Origin: JAQYVZ01 sp035269105
Lineage (GTDB): Bacteria; Desulfobacterota; Desulfuromonadia; Desulfuromonadales; BM103
NCBI GenBank assembly: GCA_035269105.1
Contig: DATFJP010000068.1
Location: 1-14,728 of the forward strand
Length of the DNA: 14,728 nt
Direction: 5' to 3'
Shown: in pieces, positions 1 to 7,254 of the stretch
Layout of the letters: every line of letters begins with the position of its first letter
Position numbering within the stretch: position 1 is the first letter of the stretch
Notes under the pieces: model-generated
Databases searched by the model: none
What the model was told of the DNA's origin: nothing
Seen by the model: only the letters and a program-made list of their open reading frames with translations
Program-made: the position numbers and the translations under genes

Positions 1-641
1 TGTTCAAGGCTCTGCAGGGCCGCAGACTGAGCGGTATTCAGCGCAAGGTTGACATGCGGCAAAACGGCTTCACGGGCGAACGGGTCGCGCAGACGTTCGA
101 CTTCCTGGACCTGCAGGGCGCCGAGCGCCACCAGGCGCTGCAGGGCCTGGTAGGGCGCAGGCAGCAGAGCCTTCAGCTCGGCAAGGCTCGCTTCGCCCGC
201 GGCGCAGACAAAATCGAAAATCTGTTTCTGCCGCTCGCCGCGCAGGTTCGGCGCCTGCCCGGTCGGCCGGTAAAGGGTTTCTGACAGCACGGGCGGCGCC
301 TGGCCCTTGCCGGACAAACCGGCCGGCAGCGCGGTGCGGAAGGCTTCACCGACGGGATAGGCATAGTAGGCGGCTGCTCGCCGATAGAACTCGGCATGCC
401 GGGCAGTGAACAGGGGCGCACTGTCGAGCAGTTCGGCAACCGGTTTGAGCTTCTGCCCGCTCGTCTCCGGCAGTTCGACGACGAAGCCCACCGCCTGGCG
501 TCGACCGAGGGGCACGCGGACCCGGGAGCCAATCCTCAACCTCTCCTGCAGGTCCTCCGGAACAGCGTAATCCAGAGGCTTGTCGATGGGTGCGGTGACA
601 ACGACCCGGGCGAGCCGGGAATGGTCTGCAGCAAGGGACAT
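1..641 (-). CDS. priA: Primosomal protein N' (PriA), N-terminal part, cut by window edge
   Basis: PriA is the DNA helicase that recognises stalled replication forks and reloads the replisome. The visible 213 codons start at ATG (minus strand, base 641) and stay open to the left edge. The first ~60 residues read ARVVVTAPIDKPLDYAVPE, then GSRVRVPLGRRQAVGFVVEL; this is the PriA 3'-DNA-binding domain pattern (a 'Y-x-VP ... G-x-RV-x-VPfG-x-r-x-x-GfV' strand set). After it come the FY-x-x-A-x-YY-x-x-P-x-G-x-x-x-x-x-x-LP segment (residues ~86-107) and a winged-helix-like region (LAELKALLPAPYQALQRLVALGAL). The helicase motifs and zinc-binding cysteines lie outside the window, so activity cannot be judged. 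Only weak Shine-Dalgarno sequence precedes the ATG. The gene is divergent from the phosphoesterase gene at 797. Family call is secure from the N-terminal domain; the exact start is likely but not proven. Confidence 0.9.
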   Translation of the reverse strand, partial: MSLAADHSRLARVVVTAPIDKPLDYAVPEDLQERLRIGSRVRVPLGRRQAVGFVVELPETSGQKLKPVAELLDSAPLFTARHAEFYRRAAAYYAYPVGEAFRTALPAGLSGKGQAPPVLSETLYRPTGQAPNLRGERQKQIFDFVCAAGEASLAELKALLPAPYQALQRLVALGALQVQEVERLRDPFAREAVLPHVNLALNTAQSAALQSLE

Positions 642-722
642 GGAGAAGTGACCGCCTGACGGAAACAGGGTTCGTCGGGTTGCAAAGGCTCCTGACTTGT
701 TCTGTTTCCGCGAATGAGATAT

Positions 723-751
723 TTTACATTGAGTGCCGGAGTCAGGATAAT
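723..751 (+). promoter_or_regulatory. Sigma-70-type promoter for the phosphoesterase gene
   Basis: A -35 box TTTACA (723-728) and a -10 box GATAAT (746-751) are separated by exactly 17 bases, each one mismatch from consensus. Transcription would begin near 758, about 40 bases ahead of the ATG at 797. It lies in the divergent gap with priA; I see no equally good promoter on the minus strand for priA. Confidence 0.6.
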
Positions 752-796
752 ACAGATGCACAAACCCGGGCAAGCAGGAGGCCTTTACCGGAAACG

Positions 797-1630
797 ATGA
801 AACGAACCTTGTTCAAATCCCGGCCGCCCGTGAGCCGGCGCCGCTTCCTGATCGGCGGGGCGGCGACTTGCGGGGCCCTTTTCCTGGGCGACACACTCTG
901 GTACGAGCCGCGCACGCCCCGCATCGAGCGGCTGGTTCTGCTTGGCGAAGCGACCGACCTTCGGGTCCGCCTGGTGCACATCAGCGACCTGCACCTGAAA
1001 CGCCTCTCCGATTATCACGTCAAGGTGGCCGAAGCCATTCACGGCCTGCGCCCGGACGCCATCCTCCTGACCGGCGATTACCTGGAGGAGGAACGGAACA
1101 TCAAGGGGGTTCTGGCCTTTCTGGAGATGCTGGAAGCTCCGCATGGCGTGTTTGCCGTCCAGGGCAACTGGGAATACTGGTCGCGCCTCGAGGGGGAGAA
1201 CCTGCAACGGCATTTTGCCGGCGTCGGCGTCCGCCTGTTGATCAATCAACGGCAAGATGTCGAAATCAGCGGCCGACAGATCTCTATCCTCGGGCTCGAT
1301 TATCCGTCGACCGCAGACCAGCTGCGGACGCTACAGTCCGGTTTGGACCGGCAGCGCTGGAATATCATCCTTTCGCACGTACCGGCCTTCGCCCATGAAA
1401 GGCTGGATCCCGCCGTGCGCCTGATCCTGTGCGGCCATACTCATGGCGGCCAGGTTCGACTGCCGAAACTGCCCCCCCTGTACCTGCCTCTCTATTCCGG
1501 CCGCTTCGTTGCCGGCCGCTACACGGTCGGTCCGCATCGGACGCCCCTGTATGTCAACCGCGGCCTGGGAACCAGCGTTCTGCCGATGCGGTTTTTGTGC
1601 CGTCCGGAGATCACCCTGATCGAACTCTGA
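797..1630 (+). CDS. Tat-exported metallophosphoesterase (YkuE/YaeI-like)
   Basis: This 277-residue calcineurin-like metallophosphoesterase begins with a twin-arginine signal: residues 13-18 are SRRRFL, followed by a hydrophobic stretch to about residue 30, so export or membrane anchoring by Tat is likely. The metal-site motifs are in order: D-x-H (SDLHL, D64/H66), GDY (D94), GNWE (N124), SHVP (H194) and GHTHGGQ (213-219). The architecture matches YkuE/YaeI-type phosphodiesterases, some of which act on lipids or cell-envelope phosphates; the substrate here is unknown. The usual His of the GNH[DE] motif is Trp (GNWEYW). I chose ATG 797 because the Tat motif follows at once; the frame is open upstream to 680, but the extra residues look non-coding. 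An AGGAGG-like site lies at 776-781, slightly far from the start. It converges with aroF. Confidence 0.87.
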   Translation: MKRTLFKSRPPVSRRRFLIGGAATCGALFLGDTLWYEPRTPRIERLVLLGEATDLRVRLVHISDLHLKRLSDYHVKVAEAIHGLRPDAILLTGDYLEEERNIKGVLAFLEMLEAPHGVFAVQGNWEYWSRLEGENLQRHFAGVGVRLLINQRQDVEISGRQISILGLDYPSTADQLRTLQSGLDRQRWNIILSHVPAFAHERLDPAVRLILCGHTHGGQVRLPKLPPLYLPLYSGRFVAGRYTVGPHRTPLYVNRGLGTSVLPMRFLCRPEITLIEL

Positions 1631-1695
1631 AAACTCGCCGATGGCTGGACGCAGGCCACATGACAGCCCCCCGCACCGCCTGCCGGAGTTTGCCA

Positions 1696-2712
1696 TTAAA
1701 CCGTGCAGCCGATCACTTTCTGCAGGTCCTGCAGGTCCTGCATCAGACAGGCAAAATCACTGCCGGTCAGGCTCTGCGCACCGTCGCAGAGGGCCTGGTC
1801 GGGGTCGGGATGGACTTCGACCATAATGCCATGGGCACCGACCACCAGAGCAGCCTTGGCCATTGGCCGGACCAGGGTGCGACGGCCGGTAGCGTGGCTG
1901 GGGTCGACCACGATCGGCAGGTGGCTCAACTCCCGAATCAGCGGCACGACCGAAAGGTCGAGCGTGTTGCGGGTGGTCCGCTCGAAAGTGCGGATGCCCC
2001 GTTCGCAGAGGATGATCCGCGGGTTGCCTTCCGCCAGCAGGTATTCGGCCGCCGACAGGAATTCCTCGATGGTGGCGCTCATGCCTCTTTTCAGCAGGAT
2101 CGGGTGTCCGGCCTTACCGGCCTCTTTCAGCAGGTCGAAGTTCTGCATGTTCCGGGCGCCGATCTGCAGAACATCGGCGTATTGACAGACGGTGTCCAAT
2201 TGTTCGATCCGCATGACCTCGGTGATCACCGGCAGGTCGACCGAGTCGCCGGCCTGACGCAGGTACCTGAGGCCTTCGATACCGAGTCCCTGAAAGCTGT
2301 GCGGCCCGGTCCGGGGCTTGAAGGCGCCACCGCGCAGCATGCCTGCACCGGCGGCCTTGACCAGACTCGCCGCGGCCAGCATCTGCGCTTCGCTCTCGAT
2401 GGAACAGGGCCCGGCAATGATCACCGGCGGCTGACCATCGCCGAACCGGACGCCGCCGGCTTCGACCACGCTCGATTCCGGGTGGAAGTCCCGCGACACC
2501 AGTTTGTAGGGTTTGCTGACGTGAATAACCTCTCGAATCCCGGGCAGATCGCGAATGCTGGTGTCATCGACATAGCCCTGGTTGCCGAGCACGCCGATGG
2601 CGGTCCGTTCGCTGCCGGGAATCGGTTCGGCCCGCAGGCCCATGGCTTCCACCGCTCTGGTCACGGTCCGGATCTGTTCATCGGTGGCCGTGTGGTGCAT
2701 GACAATCAACAT
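1696..2712 (-). CDS. aroF: 3-deoxy-7-phosphoheptulonate (DAHP) synthase, ACT-like-domain type
   Basis: The enzyme condenses phosphoenolpyruvate with erythrose-4-phosphate, the first step of the shikimate pathway in the cytoplasm. The 338-residue protein has an N-terminal ferredoxin/ACT-like domain (residues 1-70, starting MLIVMHHTATDEQI and ending VSKPYK), as in the Thermotoga-type subfamily, where this domain mediates feedback inhibition. The TIM-barrel catalytic part carries AGPCS (100-104, metal Cys103), RGGAFKPRT (127-135), LKRG (207-210), CERG (236-239), DPSHATG (270-276, metal His273), VEVHP (298-302) and the metal Asp in CDGAQSL. All expected catalytic residues are present. ATG 2712 has GGGAG 12 bases upstream on the minus strand and fits the family start; the frame is open 12 codons further up. 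The C-terminus contains a small tandem LQDLQDLQ. Which aromatic amino acid inhibits it cannot be told from sequence. Confidence 0.95.
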   Translation of the reverse strand: MLIVMHHTATDEQIRTVTRAVEAMGLRAEPIPGSERTAIGVLGNQGYVDDTSIRDLPGIREVIHVSKPYKLVSRDFHPESSVVEAGGVRFGDGQPPVIIAGPCSIESEAQMLAAASLVKAAGAGMLRGGAFKPRTGPHSFQGLGIEGLRYLRQAGDSVDLPVITEVMRIEQLDTVCQYADVLQIGARNMQNFDLLKEAGKAGHPILLKRGMSATIEEFLSAAEYLLAEGNPRIILCERGIRTFERTTRNTLDLSVVPLIRELSHLPIVVDPSHATGRRTLVRPMAKAALVVGAHGIMVEVHPDPDQALCDGAQSLTGSDFACLMQDLQDLQKVIGCTV

Positions 2713-2822
2713 GGCATGAAACTCCCGGGGGAAATGGGGCAGATGCAACAGTCACCGGCTAACACGCGCCACACCAACCACGATGACGCGGCCGGCACCA
2801 CCTTACCATCAAATGACTTCCA

Positions 2823-2851
2823 ACATTATCGACCAAGCGATTCGAATTCAA
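2823..2851 (-). promoter_or_regulatory. aroF: Possible sigma-70-type promoter for aroF
   Basis: Reading the minus strand, TTGAAT (bases 2851-2846) is followed 15 bases on by GATAAT (2830-2825), or 17 bases on by the weaker TAATGT (2828-2823). Spacing or box quality is imperfect in either reading, so this is tentative. It would leave a leader of about 105 bases before the ATG at 2712. Confidence 0.35.
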
Positions 2852-2937
2852 GAGATTTTCACGACAGGCCTTGGCCTGAAGCCGTTTTTTGGTTATTCTC
2901 CAGGATGTCAGGCTGCAAGGCGGTGCAAGATCGAACC

Positions 2938-2942
2938 GGGAG
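2938..2942 (+). promoter_or_regulatory. Ribosome binding site that fixes the TTG start of the cytochrome gene
   Basis: GGGAG sits 6 bases ahead of TTG 2949. This is better placed than anything before the other possible starts in the frame, and it puts a signal peptide right at the N-terminus. Confidence 0.6.
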
Positions 2943-2948
2943 CATCAT

Positions 2949-3287
2949 TTGCTGGATAAAATTTTGATATTTTCCGCTCTGGCGGTGTTCGGAGCTGTGC
3001 CGGCTGCCGGAGATAGCGCCCTCTCATCGGAGCAGGAAACCCTGGCCCGACGCTTATTGAATTCCCAGGGCTGCAAGGCCTGTCACCAGTTCGAAGGCGG
3101 GACCACCGAAATCGGTCCCACTCTGAGGGAAGCCAGCCGGGGCCTGACACGGAAGGAACTGACCCGCAGCCTGGTCAACCCGGAAAACAGTCACGGCGAC
3201 GGTTTGATCCCCGCCTTCAGCCACCTGACACCGGAAGAGGTCAAAGCCCTGGTTGCCTTTCTTCGTCATCTTGAACCTGAAGAGTGA
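2949..3287 (+). CDS. Small exported monoheme c-type cytochrome
   Basis: The predicted 112-residue protein starts at TTG with a well spaced GGGAG site. It opens with a signal peptide (MLDKILIFSALAVFGAVPAAG; short n-region, hydrophobic core, Ala-rich cleavage region near residue 20), so the mature protein is periplasmic. One heme-attachment motif, CKACH, lies at residues 42-46 in the class I cytochrome c setting (LNSQGCKACHQF ... IGPTL). The C-terminal segment IPAFSHLTPEEVKALVAFLRHL matches the usual last helix. In typical members a 'MP-x-F' supplies the axial Met; here the position reads IPAF and the mature protein contains no Met, so the sixth heme ligand must differ (His82 or His92 are candidates) or be absent. 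Partner proteins are unknown. trmB follows after 60 bases. Confidence 0.85.
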   Translation: MLDKILIFSALAVFGAVPAAGDSALSSEQETLARRLLNSQGCKACHQFEGGTTEIGPTLREASRGLTRKELTRSLVNPENSHGDGLIPAFSHLTPEEVKALVAFLRHLEPEE

Positions 3288-3347
3288 GCCGCCATCCCAA
3301 CCCAGGAGCCCGGGACGACTGGATGTTCCGGGCAGAATCCGATTGCC

Positions 3348-4058
3348 ATGACGCAGCGAGTTATCTACATACAATCACCGAATTTCCTCTCTCCGATGCA
3401 AGTAGAGCAGGGGATGGACTGGTCGGAGCTGTTCGGCAACGACAACCCGCTGGCCCTGGAAATCGGCTGCGGAACCGGGCATTTCGTCATCCAGCGCGCC
3501 CTTCAGCAGCCGGAGGTCAACTTCGTGGCCATCGATATCTACAATAAAGGCTGCTGGAAGACCTGCAAGAAAATCGATGCGCTCGAGATGAGCAACATCC
3601 GGGTCGCCAGAACCGAAGCCGGCGCCCTGCTGAAAAAGGGCTTCGCGCCCGGCCAGCTGCAGGCTATCTACATCAACTGCCCGGACCCCTGGCCGAAAAA
3701 ACGCCACCGCAAGCGTCGCCTGGTCAATCAAAACTTTCTGGCGACAGCTCTCTTGCGTCTCGCCCCGGCCGGCGATTTCTACTTCAGCAGCGATGTCGCC
3801 GACTACGCCATGGACGTGGCCGCCCTCCTCAAGAGTCATTGCGCCTTCCGCAACTGCCTGGAGCGGCCTTTGGTCAACCGCTTGCCGGACTACCCGATTT
3901 CCAAGTACATGCAGCGCTTTCTGGACAAGGGTCAGTTGATTTATTTTGCTCATTTCCAGCGGGACCCGAATGTTTCCGAACAGGAAATCCGCGAGATTTC
4001 CCCGCCGGAACCGGCGAGTGGATTCCGCAGCCGCCGGCTCAGGGTTCATAATGAATGA
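3348..4058 (+). CDS. trmB: tRNA (guanine-N7-)-methyltransferase TrmB
   Basis: TrmB methylates G46 in the variable loop of tRNAs using S-adenosylmethionine. The 236-residue protein shows the SAM-binding motif EIGCGTG (38-44), the family's second strand FVAIDIYNKGCWKTCKKI (59-76), and the diagnostic CPDPWPKKRHRKRRLV (111-126). The C-terminal region near 183-190 (PISKYMQR) aligns with the T-K-[FY]-E segment of classical TrmB but has Met where Glu is usual; this may simply be a lineage form. Length is typical to slightly long. The start ATG has only a weak upstream GGCAG. The stop overlaps the truD start in ATGAATGA (4051-4058), which suggests translational coupling of two tRNA modification genes. 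Confidence 0.93.
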   Translation: MTQRVIYIQSPNFLSPMQVEQGMDWSELFGNDNPLALEIGCGTGHFVIQRALQQPEVNFVAIDIYNKGCWKTCKKIDALEMSNIRVARTEAGALLKKGFAPGQLQAIYINCPDPWPKKRHRKRRLVNQNFLATALLRLAPAGDFYFSSDVADYAMDVAALLKSHCAFRNCLERPLVNRLPDYPISKYMQRFLDKGQLIYFAHFQRDPNVSEQEIREISPPEPASGFRSRRLRVHNE

Positions 4059-5277
4059 ATACCTGACCTCAGCCCTGCCGGGCATCGGCGGCGCCCTCGG
4101 CGAAGACCCCGCCGATTTCTTCGTCGAGGAGATCCCGCTTTACCAGCCCTGCGGCTCCGGCGAACATCTCTACCTGACCGTCGAGAAGCGGGGCCTGACC
4201 ACCTACGAACTCCTGAACAGGGTGGCCAGGCGGCTGGGCATCAGAGAACGAGACCTGGGCTATGCCGGGCTCAAAGATGCGCGGGCCGTGACCCGGCAGA
4301 CCATTTCCATACCCGGCGTCCGTCCGGAGGAGGTCAGCAGATTCGATATCCCCGGTGTTCGGGTCCTTGCCGTCGCACTGCATACCAACAAGCTTCGTCC
4401 CGGCCATCTCTCCGGCAACCGGTTCGTCATCCGGCTGTCCGGAACCGGCGAAAACGCCGTTGCGCGCGCCGCGGCCATTCTCGATGTCCTCGAGGACCTG
4501 GGCGTGCCCAACCGTTTCGGCCGGCAGCGCTACGGCCTGCTGGGCAACTCCCACCGAATCGGCAATGCTCTTCTGCGGAAAGATTACCGGACCGCCATCA
4601 CCGAAATCGTCGGCGACCCCGAGCAGATTGAGCACCCGGGCTGGCGCGAGGCTGCACAGGCCTTCCGGGAAGGCCAAACCACCGCGGCCATCCCCCTGCT
4701 GCCCCGGCACTGCCGCAACGAACGACTATTGCTGGAATGTCTGGCCCGCGGCGAATCTCCTGAAAAATGCGTCCTCGACATGCCACGCAAACTGTTGCGG
4801 CTCTACCTTTCGGCCTGCCAGTCTGCCCTTTTCGACCGGATTGTCTTGATGCGGCTGGAATCCCTCGGACGGATCTGGCCCGGCGACCTGGCCTACAAGC
4901 ACATCAACGGCGCCTGTTTCCTGGTCGAAGATCCTGGTGTCGAACAGGCCCGGGCCGACGTTTTCGAAATCAGCTCCAGCGGTCCCCTCTTCGGCTTCAA
5001 GACCCGGCTGGCCCAGGGGCAGGCGGGCCTTCTCGAACAGGCCCTGCTTGACAAAGAAAAATTGACTCTGAACGATTTCCGGGTCGGCCGGGGCCTCTCG
5101 ATGGAAGGCGCCCGCCGACCCTTGCGGGTGCCCTTGCTGGCACCGAAGGTTGTCGCCGCAGGCGACGGCATTCAGGTTGCGTTCCAACTGCCCAAGGGCA
5201 GTTACGCAACCGCTGTCCTCCACGAGCTGATGAAAACCGAGATCGACCATTCAAAATTGGCAGAGGGCTTGCAATAA
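4051..5277 (+). CDS. truD: tRNA pseudouridine(13) synthase TruD
   Basis: TruD converts U13 of certain tRNAs to pseudouridine. The 408-residue protein carries the family hallmarks: DFFVEEIPLY (22-31), GYAGLKDARAVTRQ (70-83, with catalytic Asp76), LSGNRFVIRL (120-129) and the signature VPNRFGRQRYG (152-162). The region after about residue 170 contains the TRUD-specific insertion domain, then returns to the pseudouridine synthase fold (ISSSGPLFG, then EGARRPLRVPL). ATG 4051 overlaps the end of trmB by 8 bases and begins exactly where homology begins; the frame is open 35 codons upstream, but that lies inside trmB. It is somewhat longer than the E. coli enzyme. Its last codons overlap a sigma-54-type promoter for the next operon. 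Confidence 0.94.
   Translation: MNEYLTSALPGIGGALGEDPADFFVEEIPLYQPCGSGEHLYLTVEKRGLTTYELLNRVARRLGIRERDLGYAGLKDARAVTRQTISIPGVRPEEVSRFDIPGVRVLAVALHTNKLRPGHLSGNRFVIRLSGTGENAVARAAAILDVLEDLGVPNRFGRQRYGLLGNSHRIGNALLRKDYRTAITEIVGDPEQIEHPGWREAAQAFREGQTTAAIPLLPRHCRNERLLLECLARGESPEKCVLDMPRKLLRLYLSACQSALFDRIVLMRLESLGRIWPGDLAYKHINGACFLVEDPGVEQARADVFEISSSGPLFGFKTRLAQGQAGLLEQALLDKEKLTLNDFRVGRGLSMEGARRPLRVPLLAPKVVAAGDGIQVAFQLPKGSYATAVLHELMKTEIDHSKLAEGLQ
5258..5273 (+). promoter_or_regulatory. Near-consensus sigma-54 (-24/-12) promoter for the symporter operon
   Basis: TGGCA (5258-5262) and TTGCA (5269-5273) have the exact spacing of the RpoN consensus TGGCAc/gr-N4-TTGCa/t, with the invariant GG and GC separated by 10 bases. 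It lies in the last codons of truD, 55 bases ahead of the DUF4212 ATG. Transcription would start near 5285. Activator sites would have to lie inside truD. Confidence 0.6.
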
Positions 5278-5328
5278 TGTTGAAGTTTGAGATGCCCACG
5301 AAACCTTCCGGCAGGAGGATCTGATCTC

Positions 5329-5658
5329 ATGGCCCAACCAACACCATCCGCCACACCCGAACAGAGCGACCTGCGCGTTAATTTTTTCCGGCCACGGGCC
5401 GGCTTCATGCGCAGGGAAGTCAGCGTCATCTGGCTGACCCTGCTGGCCTGGGCTCTGGTCTCGGTCGGGTTCCCCCTCAGCCTCGGCATAACCGCCGATG
5501 ATCCAGCCGCTTCGCTCTCGACCGGCCGATGGATTTTCGGCATGCCCTGGCATTACTGGTTCAGCGGGCACTTTCTGATCGTATGGTTCATATTCATTTG
5601 TGCCATGTTCAATATTCTGATCGACTGGCTGACGAAAAGCTACCGCAAGCGCCGCTAG
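5329..5658 (+). CDS. DUF4212 small subunit of a Na+/solute symporter
   Basis: This 109-residue membrane protein has two transmembrane segments (about 31-53 and 77-100) joined by a periplasmic or cytoplasmic loop with the family-typical PWHYWFSGHF (73-82). The C-terminal IDWLTKSYRKRR is basic. It matches the DUF4212 family, found next to VC_2705-type sodium:solute symporters and thought to act as their small subunit. ATG 5329 has AGGAGG at 5313-5318; the frame extends 14 codons upstream without a better start. Its stop TAG overlaps the ribosome binding site AGGAG of the symporter gene, whose ATG follows 8 bases later, so the two are almost certainly made together. Confidence 0.9.
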   Translation: MAQPTPSATPEQSDLRVNFFRPRAGFMRREVSVIWLTLLAWALVSVGFPLSLGITADDPAASLSTGRWIFGMPWHYWFSGHFLIVWFIFICAMFNILIDWLTKSYRKRR

Positions 5659-5666
5659 GAGACATC

Positions 5667-7193
5667 ATGGCCATAACCAGCATCAAAATTCTGCCCGTCT
5701 GTGTCCTGCTGGCCGCCCTCGCTCTTTCCCTGGTGGCCGGCCTGAGCAGTCGTCGCTACCTGCGCGGCGGCTACGGCATCGAGGGTCGCCCCATGGGCCA
5801 TTCCGGTATCGGCGCCGCCATCGCGTCCAACTGGATGAGTGCCGCTTCCTTCCTTGGCATAGCGGGTATCTTCTTCGTCAAGGGGTATTTTGCTTTTGCC
5901 TATGTCCTCGGCTGGACTGGGGGCTATGTGCTGCTGCTGGTCCTGATGGGAGGCCAGCTGCGCCGCTTCGGCAAATATACGGCACCCGATTTCGTCGAAG
6001 CCAGGTTCGAGTCCTCAGGCGCCCGCATCTGTTCTGCGGCCATCACCATTTTGATCAGCCTGATCTACTGCGTCGCCCAGTACAAAGGGATCGGGCTGGT
6101 GTTCTCCTGGATTCTCGGTGTCGACTACTCTGGAGCCCTGATTTTCGGCACCGTGGTCGTCATCAGCTATCTGGTGATCGCCGGCGCCCTCGGCGCCAAA
6201 AAAAACCAGCAGTTCCACTACCTGCTGGTGATTCTCTCGTTTGTCATCCCACTGATGTTCGTCGCGAAAAAACTGGGTTACTCCTGGCTGGTGCCGCAAT
6301 TCAGTTACGGCGCCGCTCTCCGCGACCTGCCGCCAGAGACGGCGCAGCAGTATCTGTTTCCCTGGACCTTCGGCACCCCCTACCAGTGGATCGCTCTGAG
6401 CGTGACCCTGATGGTGGGAACCGCGGGGCTGCCCCACGTTCTGTCCCGCTTTTATACGGTGTCCAACAACCGCGACGCTCGCTGGGGTGTGGTCTGGGGC
6501 CTGTTTTTCATTGGCCTGCTCTACTGGAGCGCCCCGGCCTTTGCCGCCTTTGCCAAAGCCTGGCAGGCACGGACCGGGGTGGAACTCGACCCCGATGCGG
6601 CACGGGCGGTAGCGGACCTGATTATCGTCAAGGCGAGTGAATGGATCGGCATTCCTGATTTTCTGGTCGCCGTTCTCGCGGTCGGTGCGATTCTCGCCGC
6701 TTTCAGCACCATCACCGGACTCCTGGTCACTGGAGCCGGAGCTTTCGCCTACGATATCTATTTCCGGTTGATCAATCCCCGGGCCAGTGAACGTCAATTG
6801 GTGAAAGTGGCGAAGGGCGTGACTCTGTTGATGGCCATTCTGATTCTGCTCATCGCCGTCAACCCTCCCGGCCTGATCGCTGAAATCACAGCAGTGGCCT
6901 TCGCCCTGGCCGGCAATACCCTGTTTCCGGTCTTCCTGCTCGGTATCTGGTGGGATCGTACCAACAAACACGGCGTAATCGCCGGCATGACGGTGGGCAT
7001 AATCGTCACTTTCATACCGGTTCTCTTCGGTCACCTGCTGCCGGAAATCGTGCGGACCCTGCTGCCGGCGACTTCTTCTGCTCTGATCGGCGCCCCGCTG
7101 GTCCTCCTGGTCATCATTCTGGTGTCTCTGGTGACTCCGCCGCCTTCGGAATCGGTTCGGCGCTTTCTGGTGGAAAATGTGCACAGCCCCTGA
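5667..7193 (+). CDS. Sodium:solute symporter, VC_2705/ActP-like (acetate-type)
   Basis: This 508-residue inner-membrane transporter has the SSF fold with about 13 hydrophobic segments. Recognisable pieces are GIGAAIASNWMSAASFLGIAG (residues ~48-68), GGQLRRFGKYTAPDFVEARF in the second to third helices, LMVGTAGLPHVLSRFYTV (the SSF signature region) and VGAILAAFSTITGLLVT (a Na+-site region). The start ATG has AGGAG with a 5-base spacer. The family couples Na+ entry to uptake of small organic acids; members paired with DUF4212 or DUF485 in metal- and sulfur-reducing relatives are acetate uptake systems, so acetate or a similar monocarboxylate is the likely substrate, by inference only. It is co-transcribed with the DUF4212 gene, probably from the sigma-54 promoter at 5258. 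No clear terminator follows. Confidence 0.9.
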   Translation: MAITSIKILPVCVLLAALALSLVAGLSSRRYLRGGYGIEGRPMGHSGIGAAIASNWMSAASFLGIAGIFFVKGYFAFAYVLGWTGGYVLLLVLMGGQLRRFGKYTAPDFVEARFESSGARICSAAITILISLIYCVAQYKGIGLVFSWILGVDYSGALIFGTVVVISYLVIAGALGAKKNQQFHYLLVILSFVIPLMFVAKKLGYSWLVPQFSYGAALRDLPPETAQQYLFPWTFGTPYQWIALSVTLMVGTAGLPHVLSRFYTVSNNRDARWGVVWGLFFIGLLYWSAPAFAAFAKAWQARTGVELDPDAARAVADLIIVKASEWIGIPDFLVAVLAVGAILAAFSTITGLLVTGAGAFAYDIYFRLINPRASERQLVKVAKGVTLLMAILILLIAVNPPGLIAEITAVAFALAGNTLFPVFLLGIWWDRTNKHGVIAGMTVGIIVTFIPVLFGHLLPEIVRTLLPATSSALIGAPLVLLVIILVSLVTPPPSESVRRFLVENVHSP

Positions 7194-7254
7194 GGAGGGG
7201 TATTATTTTCTTAGTCAATAAAAACGCGTTCTATTTTTACTCTCCGATTTTGCA

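Noticed and set aside
1629..1693. Inverted AAACTC / GAGTTT between the phosphoesterase gene and aroF as a shared terminator
   Set aside because: The arms are only about 6 bases, about 50 bases apart, and no T run follows on either strand.
1722..1746. Tandem CTGCAGGTC repeat as a mobile or regulatory repeat
   Set aside because: It is inside aroF and only encodes the short LQDLQDLQ repeat at the C-terminus.
2865..2890. CAGGCC-TT-GGCCTG followed by six Ts, resembling a terminator
   Set aside because: It lies in a divergent gap ahead of the cytochrome gene with no transcript to end, the 2-base loop is too tight, and the T run is 6 bases away. A leader attenuator is possible but unsupported.
1429..2967. 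A 512-codon plus-strand open frame across the aroF region
   Set aside because: It is antisense to aroF, which has every catalytic motif. Its translation is low-complexity and has no recognisable domain, as expected for a shadow in GC-rich DNA.
6015..7184. A 389-codon minus-strand open frame opposite the symporter
   Set aside because: It is the antisense shadow of a clear SSF transporter, rich in His, Gln, Asp and Gly as antisense of hydrophobic codons would be.
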